Origin: Allgaiera indica | GTDB taxonomy: Bacteria > Pseudomonadota > Alphaproteobacteria > Rhodobacterales > Rhodobacteraceae | Direction of reading: 5' to 3' | NCBI RefSeq assembly: GCF_900106675.1 | Contig: NZ_FNOB01000007.1 | Span: forward strand, 124,001 to 188,000 | DNA length: 64,000 bases | Part shown: positions 48,812 to 58,771 of the stretch, in pieces | Position numbering within the stretch: the first letter of the stretch is position 1 | Layout: the number at the start of each line of letters is the position of its first letter | Notes under the pieces: generated by a model | What the model was told of the DNA's origin: nothing | Databases searched by the model: none | The model's input: only the letters and a program-made list of their open reading frames with translations | Position numbers and translations under genes: made by a program

Positions 48812-50251
48812 CTACGAAGTCTTGAAGCTGCGGGTCAGGAAATCGGGCATGTGATCGCCCATGCCGACGACCGCGTCTTCCTCGCGCCGACCATTGCGCC
48901 GTTCGCCTTCGCGGCGCTCCGACTTGCGGCGCTCGGGCTTCGGGGCTTCGGCGGCCGCGGGTTCGGCCACCACGGGGGCCGGCTCTTCGCGGGGCGCCTC
49001 GTCACGGCGGCTGCGGCCGCCACGGCTGCGGCCGCGCCCACCTTCCTTGCGCTCGTCCTTGCGGTCGTCCTTCTCGCGGCGCGGCCGCTCGGGGGCGGCA
49101 CTGAATTCGGGCACCTCACCGGCGGGGATGTCCATCTTGACCAGCGACGTGATGGCCGACAGATATTTGTCATCGGCCGGCACCGCCAGCGTGTAGGCGC
49201 GCCCCTGCCGCCCGGCGCGGCCGGTGCGGCCGATGCGGTGGACGTAATCCTCGGCATGGCTGGGGACGTCGAAGTTGAACACATGGCTGACCGCCGGAAT
49301 ATCCAGCCCACGCGCCGCCACGTCCGACGCCACAAGGAACCTGAGCGTCCCGTCGCGGAACCCGTCCAGGGTGCGGGTGCGCTGCGACTGGTCCAGATCG
49401 CCATGAATCGGGGCAGCATCAAAGCCGTGCGATTTCAATGACTTGGCTACCACATCTACATCGACCTTGCGATTGCAGAAGATGATCGCGTTTTGACAGG
49501 CCTCACCCTCGACCTCGATCAGCGCGCGCAGCAGCGCCCGCTTCTCGGTGAAGCTGCGATCACGCCGCGAGGGGGTGAACGAGAACAGCTTCTGCTCGAT
49601 CGTCTCCGAGGCAGTGGCCTGGCGCGCGACCTCGACACGGGCGGGATTGTGCAGGAAGGCGTTGGTGATCCGCTCGATCTCGGGCGCCATCGTGGCCGAG
49701 AAGAACAGCGTCTGCCGGGTGAACGGCGTCAGCTGGAAGATCCGCTCGATATCGGGGATGAACCCCATGTCGAGCATCCGGTCGGCCTCGTCCACCACCA
49801 TGATCTGCACGCCGGTCAAGAGCAGCTTGCCGCGCTCGAAATGATCCAGCAGACGGCCGGGCGTGGCGATCAGCACGTCGACGCCGCGGTCGATCAGCTT
49901 GTCCTGCTCGCCGAAGCTGACGCCGCCGATCAGCAACGCCTTGGTCAGCTTGGTGTTCTTGGCGTAGATGTCGAAATTCTCGGCCACCTGGGCGGCAAGT
50001 TCGCGCGTCGGCGCCAGCACCAGGCTGCGCGGCATCCGGGCGCGGGCGCGGCCCTTGCCGAGCAGGGTGATCATCGGCAGCGTGAAGCTGGCGGTCTTGC
50101 CGGTGCCGGTCTGGGCGATGCCCAGCACGTCGCGGCCTTCCAGCGCATGCGGGATCGCCTGGGCCTGGATCGGGGTGGGGGTTTCATAGCCGGCTTCGGC
50201 GACGGCGCTCAGCACCTTGGGATCCAAGGCGAGATCGGTGAATTTGGTCAT
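48812..50251 (-). CDS. DEAD-box RNA helicase (RhlE-like)
   Basis: A 479-residue helicase. The Q motif (YETPTPIQAQAIP), motif I AQTGTGKT (46-53), PTRELAAQ, TPGRLLD, DEAD (154-157), SATMAP and the C-terminal HRIGRTGRAGRQG are all present. The last ~110 residues are a low-complexity basic/acidic tail (RKDERKEGGRGRSRGGRSRR), likely for RNA binding. It probably works in ribosome assembly or mRNA turnover, perhaps with the RNase J encoded convergently. Divergent from ilvD. Confidence 0.94.
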   Translation of the reverse strand: MTKFTDLALDPKVLSAVAEAGYETPTPIQAQAIPHALEGRDVLGIAQTGTGKTASFTLPMITLLGKGRARARMPRSLVLAPTRELAAQVAENFDIYAKNTKLTKALLIGGVSFGEQDKLIDRGVDVLIATPGRLLDHFERGKLLLTGVQIMVVDEADRMLDMGFIPDIERIFQLTPFTRQTLFFSATMAPEIERITNAFLHNPARVEVARQATASETIEQKLFSFTPSRRDRSFTEKRALLRALIEVEGEACQNAIIFCNRKVDVDVVAKSLKSHGFDAAPIHGDLDQSQRTRTLDGFRDGTLRFLVASDVAARGLDIPAVSHVFNFDVPSHAEDYVHRIGRTGRAGRQGRAYTLAVPADDKYLSAITSLVKMDIPAGEVPEFSAAPERPRREKDDRKDERKEGGRGRSRGGRSRRDEAPREEPAPVVAEPAAAEAPKPERRKSERREGERRNGRREEDAVVGMGDHMPDFLTRSFKTS

Positions 50252-50413
50252 CAGCGTCCTAGTCGGCGCGGCATCGGGCCGCGCTGGGTTATGGGACGCG
50301 ATTGTCCGGGCGTCCCGGCGTCAGTCTTGCCCCCGTCAGGCCGTGGCCCCGGAGAATGGGATTGGACCTAGCGGAAAAGGCACGAAAGGTCAATTGCCTG
50401 TGCGGGCTGCGCC

Positions 50414-50442
50414 TTGCACCGCGCCGGGCAGAGGGCTATCCA
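50414..50442 (+). promoter_or_regulatory. Candidate promoter of ilvD
   Basis: TTGCAC (50414-50419), a 17-base spacer and TATCCA (50437-50442) lie 27 bases before the ilvD ATG, giving a leader of about 20 bases. No leader peptide or attenuator of the enteric ilv type is visible. Confidence 0.4.
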
Positions 50443-50469
50443 GCTAGGGACGCATTGGAGGGGGATCCC

Positions 50470-52305
50470 ATGGCCCATTATCGTTCTCGCAGATCCACGC
50501 ATGGCCGCAACATGGCGGGCGCCCGGGGGCTGTGGCGCGCAACCGGCATGAAAGATGAGGATTTCGGCAAGCCGATCATCGCGGTCGTGAACTCGTTCAC
50601 CCAGTTCGTGCCGGGCCATGTGCATCTGAAGGATCTGGGTCAGATGGTCGCGCGCGAGATCGAAAGCGCCGGCGGCGTCGCCAAGGAATTCAACACCATC
50701 GCGGTGGATGACGGCATCGCCATGGGTCATGATGGGATGCTCTATTCGCTGCCTTCGCGCGAGTTGATCGCTGACAGCGTCGAATACATGGTCAATGCCC
50801 ATTGCGCCGACGCCATGGTCTGCATCTCGAATTGCGACAAGATCACGCCCGGCATGCTGATGGCGGCGATGCGGCTGAACATCCCCTGCATCTTCGTCTC
50901 GGGCGGGCCGATGGAGGCGGGCAAGATCAGCCCCGACGTGATCGACCATGACCTGGACCTTGTCGACGCCATGGTGATGGCCGCCGACGACCGCTACACC
51001 GACGAACAGGTACTGGAGGTCGAAAAGGCCGCCTGTCCGACCTGCGGCTCGTGTTCTGGGATGTTCACGGCGAATTCGATGAACTGCCTGGCCGAGGCGC
51101 TGGGGCTGGCGCTGCCGGGCAACGGCTCGATGCTGGCCACCCATGCCGATCGCAAGGAATTGTTCCTCGAGGCCGGGCGCAAGATCGTCGAGATCACGCG
51201 CCGCCATTATGAGTTGGAGGACAAGGGCCTGCTGCCGCGCGAGATCGCCACGTTCAAGGCCTTCGAGAACGCGATGAGCCTGGATATCGCGATGGGCGGG
51301 TCGACGAACACCGTGCTGCACCTTCTGGCGATCGCGCATGAGGGCGGGGTCGATTTCACCATGGACGATATCGACCGGCTCAGCCGCAAGGTGCCGGTGC
51401 TGTGCAAGGTGGCACCGGCCAAGCAGGATGTGCATATGGAGGATGTCCACCGCGCCGGCGGTATCATGGGCATCCTGGGCGAAATGAACCGCGCCGGGCT
51501 GATCCATCCCGACGCGCGCACCATCCATACCGAGACCATGGGCGAGGCGATCCAGAAATGGGACGTGATCACCGCCAATGACGCGGCGGTGGACGAATTC
51601 TACCGCGCCGCGCCCGGCGGCGTGCGCACCACGCAGGCGTTTTCCACCCAGAACCGCTACAAGGCGCTGGATCGCGACCGCGAGACGGGCGTGATCCGCG
51701 CGGCCGATCATGCGTTTTCGAAGGATGGCGGCCTGGCGGTGCTGTTTGGCAACATCGCCGAGCGCGGCTGCATCGTGAAGACGGCGGGGGTGGACGATTC
51801 GATCCTGAAATTCACCGGCACCGCGAAGGTGTTCGAGAGCCAGGACGACGCGGTTTCGGGCATCTTGACCGGCAAGGTGCGCGAAGGCGAGGTGGTGGTG
51901 ATCCGCTATGAGGGTCCGCGCGGCGGGCCGGGGATGCAGGAAATGCTGTACCCGACCTCCTATCTGAAATCGAAAGGGCTGGGAAAGGCCTGCGCGCTGC
52001 TGACGGACGGGCGGTTTTCGGGTGGCACTTCGGGTCTGTCGATCGGCCATGTCAGCCCCGAGGCGGAAGAGGGCGGGTTGATCGGCCTGGTCGAGGATGG
52101 CGACAGGATCGAGATCGACATCCCCGGCCGCACGATCCATCTGGCGGTCGACGCGACCACGCTGGAAGCACGCCGCGCGGCCAAGGGGCCGCTGCCGTGG
52201 AAACCCGCGCAGCCCAGGAAGCGCGCGGTGTCGACGGCGCTGAAGGCCTATGCGCTGCTGGCCTCTTCGGCCGCGCGGGGCGGCGTGCGCATCTTGCCGG
52301 AATGA
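50470..52305 (+). CDS. ilvD: Dihydroxy-acid dehydratase
   Basis: A 611-residue Fe-S dehydratase for the third step of branched-chain amino-acid synthesis. The cluster-region motifs [12 protein letters not shown] (C118, C122) and [19 protein letters not shown] (C189, C192, C195) are present, as are the C-terminal [22 protein letters not shown] and the active-site serine region. Length fits the long (E. coli-like) class. ATG at 50470 follows GGAGGGGG at seven bases. It is monocistronic as far as can be seen; a 900-base gap follows. Confidence 0.96.
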   Translation: MAHYRSRRSTHGRNMAGARGLWRATGMKDEDFGKPIIAVVNSFTQFVPGHVHLKDLGQMVAREIESAGGVAKEFNTIAVDDGIAMGHDGMLYSLPSRELIADSVEYMVNAHCADAMVCISNCDKITPGMLMAAMRLNIPCIFVSGGPMEAGKISPDVIDHDLDLVDAMVMAADDRYTDEQVLEVEKAACPTCGSCSGMFTANSMNCLAEALGLALPGNGSMLATHADRKELFLEAGRKIVEITRRHYELEDKGLLPREIATFKAFENAMSLDIAMGGSTNTVLHLLAIAHEGGVDFTMDDIDRLSRKVPVLCKVAPAKQDVHMEDVHRAGGIMGILGEMNRAGLIHPDARTIHTETMGEAIQKWDVITANDAAVDEFYRAAPGGVRTTQAFSTQNRYKALDRDRETGVIRAADHAFSKDGGLAVLFGNIAERGCIVKTAGVDDSILKFTGTAKVFESQDDAVSGILTGKVREGEVVVIRYEGPRGGPGMQEMLYPTSYLKSKGLGKACALLTDGRFSGGTSGLSIGHVSPEAEEGGLIGLVEDGDRIEIDIPGRTIHLAVDATTLEARRAAKGPLPWKPAQPRKRAVSTALKAYALLASSAARGGVRILPE

Positions 52306-53211
52306 TCTTGCAGGCCGCCGCGGGCGAAACGCGGCGGCAGCGCCGACCGGGCGATCGCCGTGACGGCCCTATCATGCGGGTTCGGGGGGCTTGGGCCATT
52401 CCGCGATCGGATGCGCCATGCCGGGCGGGCGCGCGCCCCTCGCGTACGGCGATCGGCGGCTTAGCGGCCGCTGCGCCGAACGGGGCCTGGCCGCGCAACG
52501 TGCCGCGCCAGCTGGCCCAAGGGCGCTGGCGGCCAGTGCAAGCCCGACGAGCAACCTCGACGAGATAGACCAGCGCGAATGCCGTTCCGATGGTGGGGGT
52601 CCTGGCGTCAAGCCCCGGCAGGGCGATCGTGCGCGCGGCCCTTCGCAAGTGCATGGTCGGCCGATGCGGTCCCACTTGGCGCAGGTTTCCCCGAAGCCCC
52701 AGTTCGGGCCCGCGTAGGCGCGCGCGCCGGCCTGTCAGTTCCAGCGCCCCCAGGGCCCGGCTGCGGGCCGCACAAAGCGGGCCCGTGCCGTGGCTTTGTG
52801 GAAATAAATATAATAATAACAAATAACTGAAGGCTTCAGTTCAGGTGGCGTCGCAGCATTTCTTGACGTCGCGAAGCTTCTCGTTGGAACCAGTCTGCGC
52901 CCCACGGTATTATTGTCGCCTTTCGGGCGATAATTGCGCAAGGCATCGCGGGCCGATTGGGGCCCCGATGCGCGGGCGGCGCGGGCATTCAAGGCACCGC
53001 CGTGTGACACGTCCGTGCCGTTCGCACGGGTCGGCGATGCGGCTTCGGGGCCACCGCCTGCACATTGGTCGCCGTTTGGGGTGGCGTGCGCGCCGTCTCG
53101 TGCCGGCCGATCGCCGCCATCCGGCGCGGACGGGCTTGAAAATGTCGCGTGGTGATGCGACCGGTCTTCGAGCCGCCTCTAGGGCTGGGCGCAGACATTC
53201 GGAGTGACGCG
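52306..53211. other. 900-base gene-poor gap after ilvD
   Basis: No recognisable gene. On the minus strand, frames around 52370-52620 give short hydrophobic stretches in different frames (TIGTAFALVYLVEV and RLLVGLALAASALG), which might be the remains of a decayed membrane or exported protein. This is weak. Near 52800-52841 composition changes sharply to AT-rich. A small stem TCGCC-tttcg-GGCGA lies near 52918-52932. Confidence 0.4.
52800..52841. repeat. AT-rich island ending in a perfect 17-bp palindrome
   Basis: The stretch 52801-52826 has almost no G or C (AAATAAATATAATAATAAC), and is directly followed by AACTGAAG-G-CTTCAGTT (52825-52841). In this genome such composition stands out. It may be a promoter with an operator, a replication or recombination site, or the edge of an acquired piece. 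Confidence 0.55.
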
Positions 53212-54537
53212 ATGATCCAGGTACTTGCCGCCTCCTGGCCCCTGCTTCTGGGGGTGATGTTCTTGATGGTCGGCAACGGCGTCCAGGGCACGCTGCTGGG
53301 TATCCGCGGCGGGATCGAGGGGTTTTCGACCTTTCAGATGTCGCTGGTGATGTCGGCCTATTTCCTGGGCTTTCTGTTCGGGTCGCGGATGACACCGATC
53401 ATGATCCGCCGGGTCGGGCATGTGCGGGTCTTCGCGGCACTGGGGTCGCTGATCTCGGCGGTGCTGGTGCTGTATCCGGTGCTGGTGCAGTGGCAAAGCT
53501 GGATATTGCTGCGGGTGCTGATCGGGTTCAGCTTTTCCGGGGTCTACATCACCGCGGAAAGCTGGCTGAACAATTCCGCCACCAACGAGACGCGGGGCCA
53601 ATCGCTGTCGCTCTACATGATGATGCAGATGATCGGCATCGTCACCGCCCAGGGGCTGATGAACGTCGCCAGCCCCTCGGGGTTCACGCTGTTCGTCATT
53701 CCCTCGGTGCTGGTGTCGCTGGCCTTCACGCCGATCCTGTTGTCGATCGCGCCGGCGCCAGTGTTCGAGACCACCAAGCCATTGTCCTTCCGCGATCTTT
53801 ACCGGATTTCCCCGCTGGGCTGCATCGGTGTGTTCCTGCTGGGCGGCGTGTTCTCGGCGCTGTTTGGCATGGCCTCGGTCTGGGGCACCCAGCAGGGGCT
53901 GAGCGTGCGCGAAATCTCGACCTTCGTCGGCACCATCTATGTCGGCGGCATGCTGTTCCAATACCCGATCGGCTGGGCATCGGACCGGATGGACCGGCGC
54001 CGCCTGATCGTCGGTTCCACGGCGGTCGGCGCGGTGGTGGCGGTGACGGCCGCCTTCCTGGCCTTGCCCTTCGTCGCATTGCTGGGGGTCGCGCTGATCG
54101 TGGGCGGGATCTCGAACCCGCTTTATTCGCTGCTGATCGCCTATACCAACGACTACCTCGACAAGGAGGACATGCCCGCGGCCTCGGCCGGGTTGATCTT
54201 CATCAACGGGCTCGGGGCAATTCTGGGGCCGGTAATCACCGGCTGGATCATGTCGAAGATGGGGCCGGGCGGGTTCTTCCTGTTCATCGGCGTGCTGATG
54301 GCCCTGATGTCGGCCTATGCGATCTGGCGGATGACGCGCCGGCCCTCCACCCCGGTATCCGACACCGGGGCCTTCGCGGCGGTGATCCCTTCGGCCTCGG
54401 CGCTGGCGGTCGACGCGGTTTTCGAGGCCGCCGTCGAAGAGGCCGAGGAGATATCGGAAGACGCGTCAGAGGCCGATCGGGCGGCGCATGATGCGGACCG
54501 GACCGCGGATCGGGCCAAGGATCACGTCGATCCTTGA
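53212..54537 (+). CDS. MFS transporter (YcaD-like)
   Basis: A 441-residue transporter with about 12 helices. The typical loop SAYFLGFLFGSRMTPIMIRRVGHVRVFAALG in the first half and GWASDRMDRRRLIVGSTAVG in the second half are the duplicated MFS signature. The last ~60 residues are a cytoplasmic acidic tail (EEAEEISEDASEADRAAHDA), unusual for the family. ATG at 53212 follows CGGAG at seven bases. The substrate is unknown. Confidence 0.9.
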   Translation: MIQVLAASWPLLLGVMFLMVGNGVQGTLLGIRGGIEGFSTFQMSLVMSAYFLGFLFGSRMTPIMIRRVGHVRVFAALGSLISAVLVLYPVLVQWQSWILLRVLIGFSFSGVYITAESWLNNSATNETRGQSLSLYMMMQMIGIVTAQGLMNVASPSGFTLFVIPSVLVSLAFTPILLSIAPAPVFETTKPLSFRDLYRISPLGCIGVFLLGGVFSALFGMASVWGTQQGLSVREISTFVGTIYVGGMLFQYPIGWASDRMDRRRLIVGSTAVGAVVAVTAAFLALPFVALLGVALIVGGISNPLYSLLIAYTNDYLDKEDMPAASAGLIFINGLGAILGPVITGWIMSKMGPGGFFLFIGVLMALMSAYAIWRMTRRPSTPVSDTGAFAAVIPSASALAVDAVFEAAVEEAEEISEDASEADRAAHDADRTADRAKDHVDP

Positions 54538-54611
54538 GGCCCCCGTTGCGCGGCCAGGAGAAAGGTGCAAACTTGCGTCCATCAGGAGGCCTGCGACAAG
54601 GAGCCCGTCCC

Positions 54612-55205
54612 ATGACGCACAGCTATTCCGAGGTTCTGGACTACTGGCTTTCCGAGGTCGGCCCCAAGGGCTGGTACGCCGGTGGCGAGGCGCTGGACGC
54701 CGAGATCCGCGGCCGTTTCGCCGCGCTTTGCGGCCACGCCTGGGACGGGGCGCTGACCGACTGGATCTCTGGGCCGGAGCCGGCCTTGGCCTATCTGATC
54801 GTCACCGATCAGTTCCCGCGCAACATCTGGCGCGGCTCCGACCGTGCCTTCGCGACCGACGCCAAGGCTCGCATGGCCGCCGATGCCGCCATGCGCGCCG
54901 GGTGGGACATGCAGGTGCCCGAACCCCAGCGCCAGTTCTTCTATCTGCCCCTGATGCATCACGAGGACCCCGACGATCAGGCCCGCTGCGTCGCCCTGAT
55001 CGCGGAGCGGATGCCAAAGACGGGCGCCGACAACCTAATTCACGCCCGCGCCCACCAAGAGGTGATCCGCCGCTTCGGCCGGTTCCCCCATCGTAACGCA
55101 GCGCTGGGGCGGACGAGCAGTCGTGAAGAGGTCGATTTCCTGGAAAATGGCGGCTATGCGCAGATTTTGCAGGCCTTGAAGGCCCGGGATCCGGGCGCGC
55201 GCTAG
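54612..55205 (+). CDS. DUF924-family protein
   Basis: A 197-residue soluble helical protein. The opening VLDYWLSEVGPKGWYAGGEALDAEIRGRF, the LIVTDQFPRNIWRGSDRAFATD and the later FFYLPLMHHED are characteristic of DUF924 (a TPR-like fold of unknown function). From the ATG at 54612 it starts 74 bases after the MFS gene and may be co-transcribed with it. Near the end, HARAHQEVIRRFGRFPHRNAALGR is also typical. Confidence 0.9.
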   Translation: MTHSYSEVLDYWLSEVGPKGWYAGGEALDAEIRGRFAALCGHAWDGALTDWISGPEPALAYLIVTDQFPRNIWRGSDRAFATDAKARMAADAAMRAGWDMQVPEPQRQFFYLPLMHHEDPDDQARCVALIAERMPKTGADNLIHARAHQEVIRRFGRFPHRNAALGRTSSREEVDFLENGGYAQILQALKARDPGAR

Positions 55206-55316
55206 CGGCGGTGACCGGCCGCGGATGGCGCGGCGCCTGGGGGTCGGTCTGGCGCGCATTGCTCTGGCTGGAGAACTGGTTTAATACCAAACTACTTTTT
55301 GCAAGGAGGTGCGCCC

Positions 55317-56711
55317 ATGGCGTCCAAGGCATTCGACATGATCGTGATCGGCGCGGGGCCGGGGGGCTACGTCGCCGCGATCCGTGGGGCGCAGCTGGGC
55401 CTGAACGTGGCCATCGTCGAGCGCGAGCACCTGGGCGGCATCTGCCTGAACTGGGGCTGTATCCCGACCAAGGCGCTGCTGCGTTCGGCCGAGGTGTTCC
55501 ACCTGATGCACCGCGCCAAGGAATTCGGCCTTTCGGCCGAGAAGATCGGCTACGATCTGGACGCGGTGGTGAAACGGTCGCGCGGGGTGGCAAAGCAGCT
55601 GACCTCGGGCGTCGCGCACCTGATGAAGAAGAACAAGATCACCGTGGTGATGGGCGAGGCCACGCTGCCCGCGAAGGGCGTGGTCAGCGTCAAGACCGAG
55701 AATGGTACCGAGGAGCTGACATCAAAGCATATCGTGCTGGCGACGGGGGCGCGCGCGCGCGACCTGCCAGGGCTGGAAGCCGACGGCAAGCGCGTCTGGT
55801 CCTACAAGCACGCGCTGCAACCGCCGCATCAGCCGAAGGATCTGCTGGTCATCGGCTCGGGCGCGATCGGCATCGAATTCGCAAGCTTCTACAATACCTT
55901 GGGCGCCAAGACCACGGTGGTCGAGGTGATGGACCGGATCCTGCCGGTCGAGGACGCCGAGATTTCGGCCTTTGCCAGGAAGCAGTTCGAAAAGCAGGGC
56001 ATGACGATCCGCGAAAAGGCCACGGTCAAGAAGCTCGACCGTAAGGCCGACAAGGTCACCGCGACGATCGAGCAGGGCGGCAAGACCACGACCGCCGAAT
56101 TCGACACGGTGATCTCGGCCGTGGGCATCGTCGGCAATGTCGAGGGGCTGGGCCTGGAGGCCCTCGGCGTGAAGGTCGACCGCACCCATGTGGTGGTGGA
56201 CGAATATTGCCGCACCGGGGTCGACGGCCTTTACGCGATCGGCGACATCGCCGGCGCGCCGTGGCTGGCGCACAAGGCCAGCCACGAAGGCGTCATGGTG
56301 GCCGAACTGATCGCAGGCCAACATCCGCATCCGGTGCGCCCCGGCGCCATCGCGGGCTGCACCTATTGCCAGCCGCAGGTGGCCAGCGTCGGCCTGACCG
56401 AGGCCAAGGCGAAAGAGGCGGGCCATGACATCAAGGTCGGCCGCTTTCCCTTCATCGGCAACGGCAAGGCGATTGCCCTGGGTGAGGCCGAGGGCATGGT
56501 CAAGACGATTTTCGACGCCAAGACCGGAGAGCTTCTGGGCGCCCATATGGTCGGCGCCGAGGTGACCGAGCTGATCCAGGGCTATGTGGTGGGCCGCCAG
56601 CTGGAAACCACCGAGGAGGACCTGATGAACACGGTCTTCCCGCATCCGACGCTCAGCGAGATGATGCACGAATCCGTGCTGGCCGCCTATGGCCGGGCGA
56701 TCCATTTCTGA
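55317..56711 (+). CDS. lpdA: Dihydrolipoyl dehydrogenase
   Basis: A 464-residue FAD/NAD flavoenzyme (E3). It has the FAD motif VIGAGPGGYVAAIRGAQLG (10-28), the redox disulfide in GGICLNWGCIPTK (C43, C48), the NAD site VIGSGAIGIEFASFY and the C-terminal active-site HPHPTLSEMMHE. It reoxidises lipoamide in 2-oxo acid dehydrogenases or the glycine cleavage system, but no partner E1/E2 gene is nearby. The very good ribosome-binding site AAGGAGGTG precedes the ATG. Confidence 0.95.
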   Translation: MASKAFDMIVIGAGPGGYVAAIRGAQLGLNVAIVEREHLGGICLNWGCIPTKALLRSAEVFHLMHRAKEFGLSAEKIGYDLDAVVKRSRGVAKQLTSGVAHLMKKNKITVVMGEATLPAKGVVSVKTENGTEELTSKHIVLATGARARDLPGLEADGKRVWSYKHALQPPHQPKDLLVIGSGAIGIEFASFYNTLGAKTTVVEVMDRILPVEDAEISAFARKQFEKQGMTIREKATVKKLDRKADKVTATIEQGGKTTTAEFDTVISAVGIVGNVEGLGLEALGVKVDRTHVVVDEYCRTGVDGLYAIGDIAGAPWLAHKASHEGVMVAELIAGQHPHPVRPGAIAGCTYCQPQVASVGLTEAKAKEAGHDIKVGRFPFIGNGKAIALGEAEGMVKTIFDAKTGELLGAHMVGAEVTELIQGYVVGRQLETTEEDLMNTVFPHPTLSEMMHESVLAAYGRAIHF

Positions 56712-56789
56712 CGGCCGGGTTCCCGCGCGGCGGCGGATATCGGCGCCTTTGAACTGGCGCCGCTGTCCGCAACCGGCTAGGCGGAAAGC

Positions 56790-57986
56790 ATGAGCGACGC
56801 CGCCGCGCCCCGCACCAATTTCCTGATCGTGTTCACCATCTGGGGCGCGGGCCTGGGGGCGGCGGCGCAATTCGCCAAGATTTCGGTGATCTTCGCCCCG
56901 ATGGCCCGTGACTATGGCGGAGCGGCGGCTACATCCTGGCTGGTGTCGGTGGTGGGCATCGTCGGGCTGATCTTCGGCACAACCGCGGGGCTTTTGGTGG
57001 TGCGGCTGGGGCCGCGCCGGGTGCTGGTCGGCGGGTTGATGCTGGGCGCGGCGCTGTCGGCCTTTCAGGCGGGGATGCCGGGCTATGGCTGGATGCTGGC
57101 CTCGCGCGTGGCGGAAGGCGCGTCGCAGTTGGCGATCGTGGTCGCCGGGCCGGTACTGATCGCCGAGGTGACGGCGCCGCGGCACAACGGGTTTGCCATG
57201 TCGCTGTGGGCCTCGTTCTTCGGGGTCTCCTTCGCGGCGAGCGCGCTCATTGCGCCGGTGCTGGTGGCGGCTTTCGGTATTGCGGGGCTGTTCGCGGCCC
57301 ATGCGGCCTATATGGCGGTCTTTGCGGCCCTGCTCTGGCCGATGCTGCCCGCCGACCATTCCGCCGACCGCCCCGCGGCCGCGCCGTGGCCGCGGCCGCG
57401 CGAAGGCCTGCTGGCCCAGCATCTGGCGATCTACCGTTCGCCCTTTGTCGCGGCGCCGGCGGCGGGATTCGTGTTCTACACGCTGATGTTCGTGGCCCTG
57501 GTCACGCTGATGCCGTTACAGATGCCGCCGGCGTTGCACGGCTGGGTGTCCGAAGGCATGCCACTGATCGCCATCGCGGTGTCGCTGACGCTGGGGGTGC
57601 AGATCCTGCGCTGGCTTTCGGCGGTGCGTCTGGTGCAATTGGGATTCGCGCTGGCGGCGGTTGCAGCCCTGTCGCTGTGGCTGGTCTGGGGGGAAGGCGC
57701 CGCGATGACGGTGGCGTTGCTGGCGCTGGCGGGATCGCTGGGGCTGGTGCAAGGCGGCAGCTTCGCCGCGATCGCGGAATTGAACCGCACCTCCGAAGAC
57801 CGGGCCCGCGCCGCCGGTGCGATTGCGCAATTGGGCAATCTGGGCACCGCCACCGGCACACCGCTGCTGACCGCGCTGATCGCCGGACAGGCGGCGACGG
57901 GCGTGCTTGTCTTTTCGGTGCCGCTTTGTCTGGGCGGGCTTGCCGCGCACCAGTGGATGGCTTGGCGCCGGACGCGCGGCCATTGA
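56790..57986 (+). CDS. MFS transporter
   Basis: A 398-residue membrane protein with about 12 helices. The sequence has GAAATSWLVSVVGIVGLIFGTTAGLLVVRLGPRRVLVGGLMLGA, the MFS loop between helices 2 and 3, and ASRVAEGASQLAIVVAGPVLIAE. It resembles proteins of the CynX/NimT type. The substrate cannot be told. It lies 78 bases after lpdA on the same strand. Confidence 0.88.
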   Translation: MSDAAAPRTNFLIVFTIWGAGLGAAAQFAKISVIFAPMARDYGGAAATSWLVSVVGIVGLIFGTTAGLLVVRLGPRRVLVGGLMLGAALSAFQAGMPGYGWMLASRVAEGASQLAIVVAGPVLIAEVTAPRHNGFAMSLWASFFGVSFAASALIAPVLVAAFGIAGLFAAHAAYMAVFAALLWPMLPADHSADRPAAAPWPRPREGLLAQHLAIYRSPFVAAPAAGFVFYTLMFVALVTLMPLQMPPALHGWVSEGMPLIAIAVSLTLGVQILRWLSAVRLVQLGFALAAVAALSLWLVWGEGAAMTVALLALAGSLGLVQGGSFAAIAELNRTSEDRARAAGAIAQLGNLGTATGTPLLTALIAGQAATGVLVFSVPLCLGGLAAHQWMAWRRTRGH

Positions 57987-58342
57987 ACCGGATGCCGGCC
58001 GCGGCGCCAGCGGGGTCACCCCCCGGACCCGGGTCGGGTGCTCGAACCTGTTAGAGTGCGAAGGCGCGCTCTGTGCGCTCTTTCCGGCGGAAAGATGCTT
58101 GGGGCCGCCAATCCGGCGCCGTTGCTGCGCGCGACAATGGCGAAGGGCGCGGGGGCGAAGGGCGCGGGCCTCCTGCCCAGACACGGTGCCGGGCCGTGGA
58201 ATTAGAAACGGGCGCCGGGGAGGCGGCGCCCGTTTCGCGTCGGTGCAGGGAGGGAAATGAGGGAGGAGTCCCAGGCACCGCCGATTCTATGCTGGACGGG
58301 CCGACACCGCTTGTGGGCCGCGTCGGCGCCAGGTCCGGCGCC
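57987..58342. other. Gap between convergent MFS and rhodanese genes, with two hairpins
   Basis: No gene recognised in 356 bases. Two stem-loops are present: AGAGTGCG-aagg-CGCGCTCT (58053-58072, one T/G wobble) and the longer one at 58205-58236. Both are well placed to stop converging transcription. Confidence 0.55.
58205..58236. terminator. Perfect 12-pair hairpin, candidate bidirectional terminator
   Basis: GAAACGGGCGCC (58205-58216) pairs perfectly with GGCGCCCGTTTC (58225-58236) around an eight-base loop. The symmetrical GAAAC/GTTTC ends give short A and T tracts in both directions, as expected for a shared terminator between the MFS and rhodanese genes. Confidence 0.6.
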
Positions 58343-58708
58343 TCAGCGCTCGACCGGGCCGCCCGCCGAAACCCATTCGCGGAAACCGCCCAGGTTGAAG
58401 ACCTTTTCATAGCCGAGGCCCGCCATCCGCTGGCCGCCCATCTGCGACCGTGCCCCCGAGGCGCAATACAGCACCACCGGCTTGTCCGTCTTCAGACGCT
58501 TGTCGAAATCGGGGCTCTTGGGATCGGTGACCATCGCCAGCCGCGCCATCGGGATATGCAGCGCGCCCTTGGCCTTGCCGGTCGAGCGGATCTCGCCCGC
58601 GTCGCGCACGTCGATCAGGGTGATCTCACCTGCGGCGGCCTTCTGGACCGCGTCTGCGGCACTGATGCGGCCCACGGCGCCGCCCTTGGGCTTGAGAAAA
58701 GAAAGCAT
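58343..58708 (-). CDS. Rhodanese-like sulfurtransferase domain protein
   Basis: A 121-residue single-domain rhodanese. It has LIDVRDAGEIRSTG (residues 31-44), the active-site loop YCASGARS with catalytic C82, and NLGGFREWVSAGGP. Such enzymes move sulfane sulfur between thiols, thiosulfate and cyanide. ATG at 58708 follows AAAGGG, giving the start MLSFLKPKGG; an in-frame upstream start would be 11 residues longer. The promoter region contains an ATTC-N8-GAAT site that links it to sulfide/persulfide control. Confidence 0.92.
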   Translation of the reverse strand: MLSFLKPKGGAVGRISAADAVQKAAAGEITLIDVRDAGEIRSTGKAKGALHIPMARLAMVTDPKSPDFDKRLKTDKPVVLYCASGARSQMGGQRMAGLGYEKVFNLGGFREWVSAGGPVER

Positions 58709-58771
58709 CGCGTTTCCCTTTGTCTGTCCTGTCCCCAGCATCTGGGGCGGCGTCGCTGTTCGTTCAACCCC

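Noticed and set aside
52052-52822. 256-residue minus-strand frame overlapping the end of ilvD
   Set aside because: It overlaps a certain gene by 250 bases and has Arg/Pro-rich text with no recognisable domain.
55211-55316. Short frame beginning MTGRGWRGAWGSVWRALLWL before lpdA
   Set aside because: It continues into lpdA in another frame with no stop of its own nearby and has no clear ribosome-binding site; the AAGGAGG there serves lpdA.
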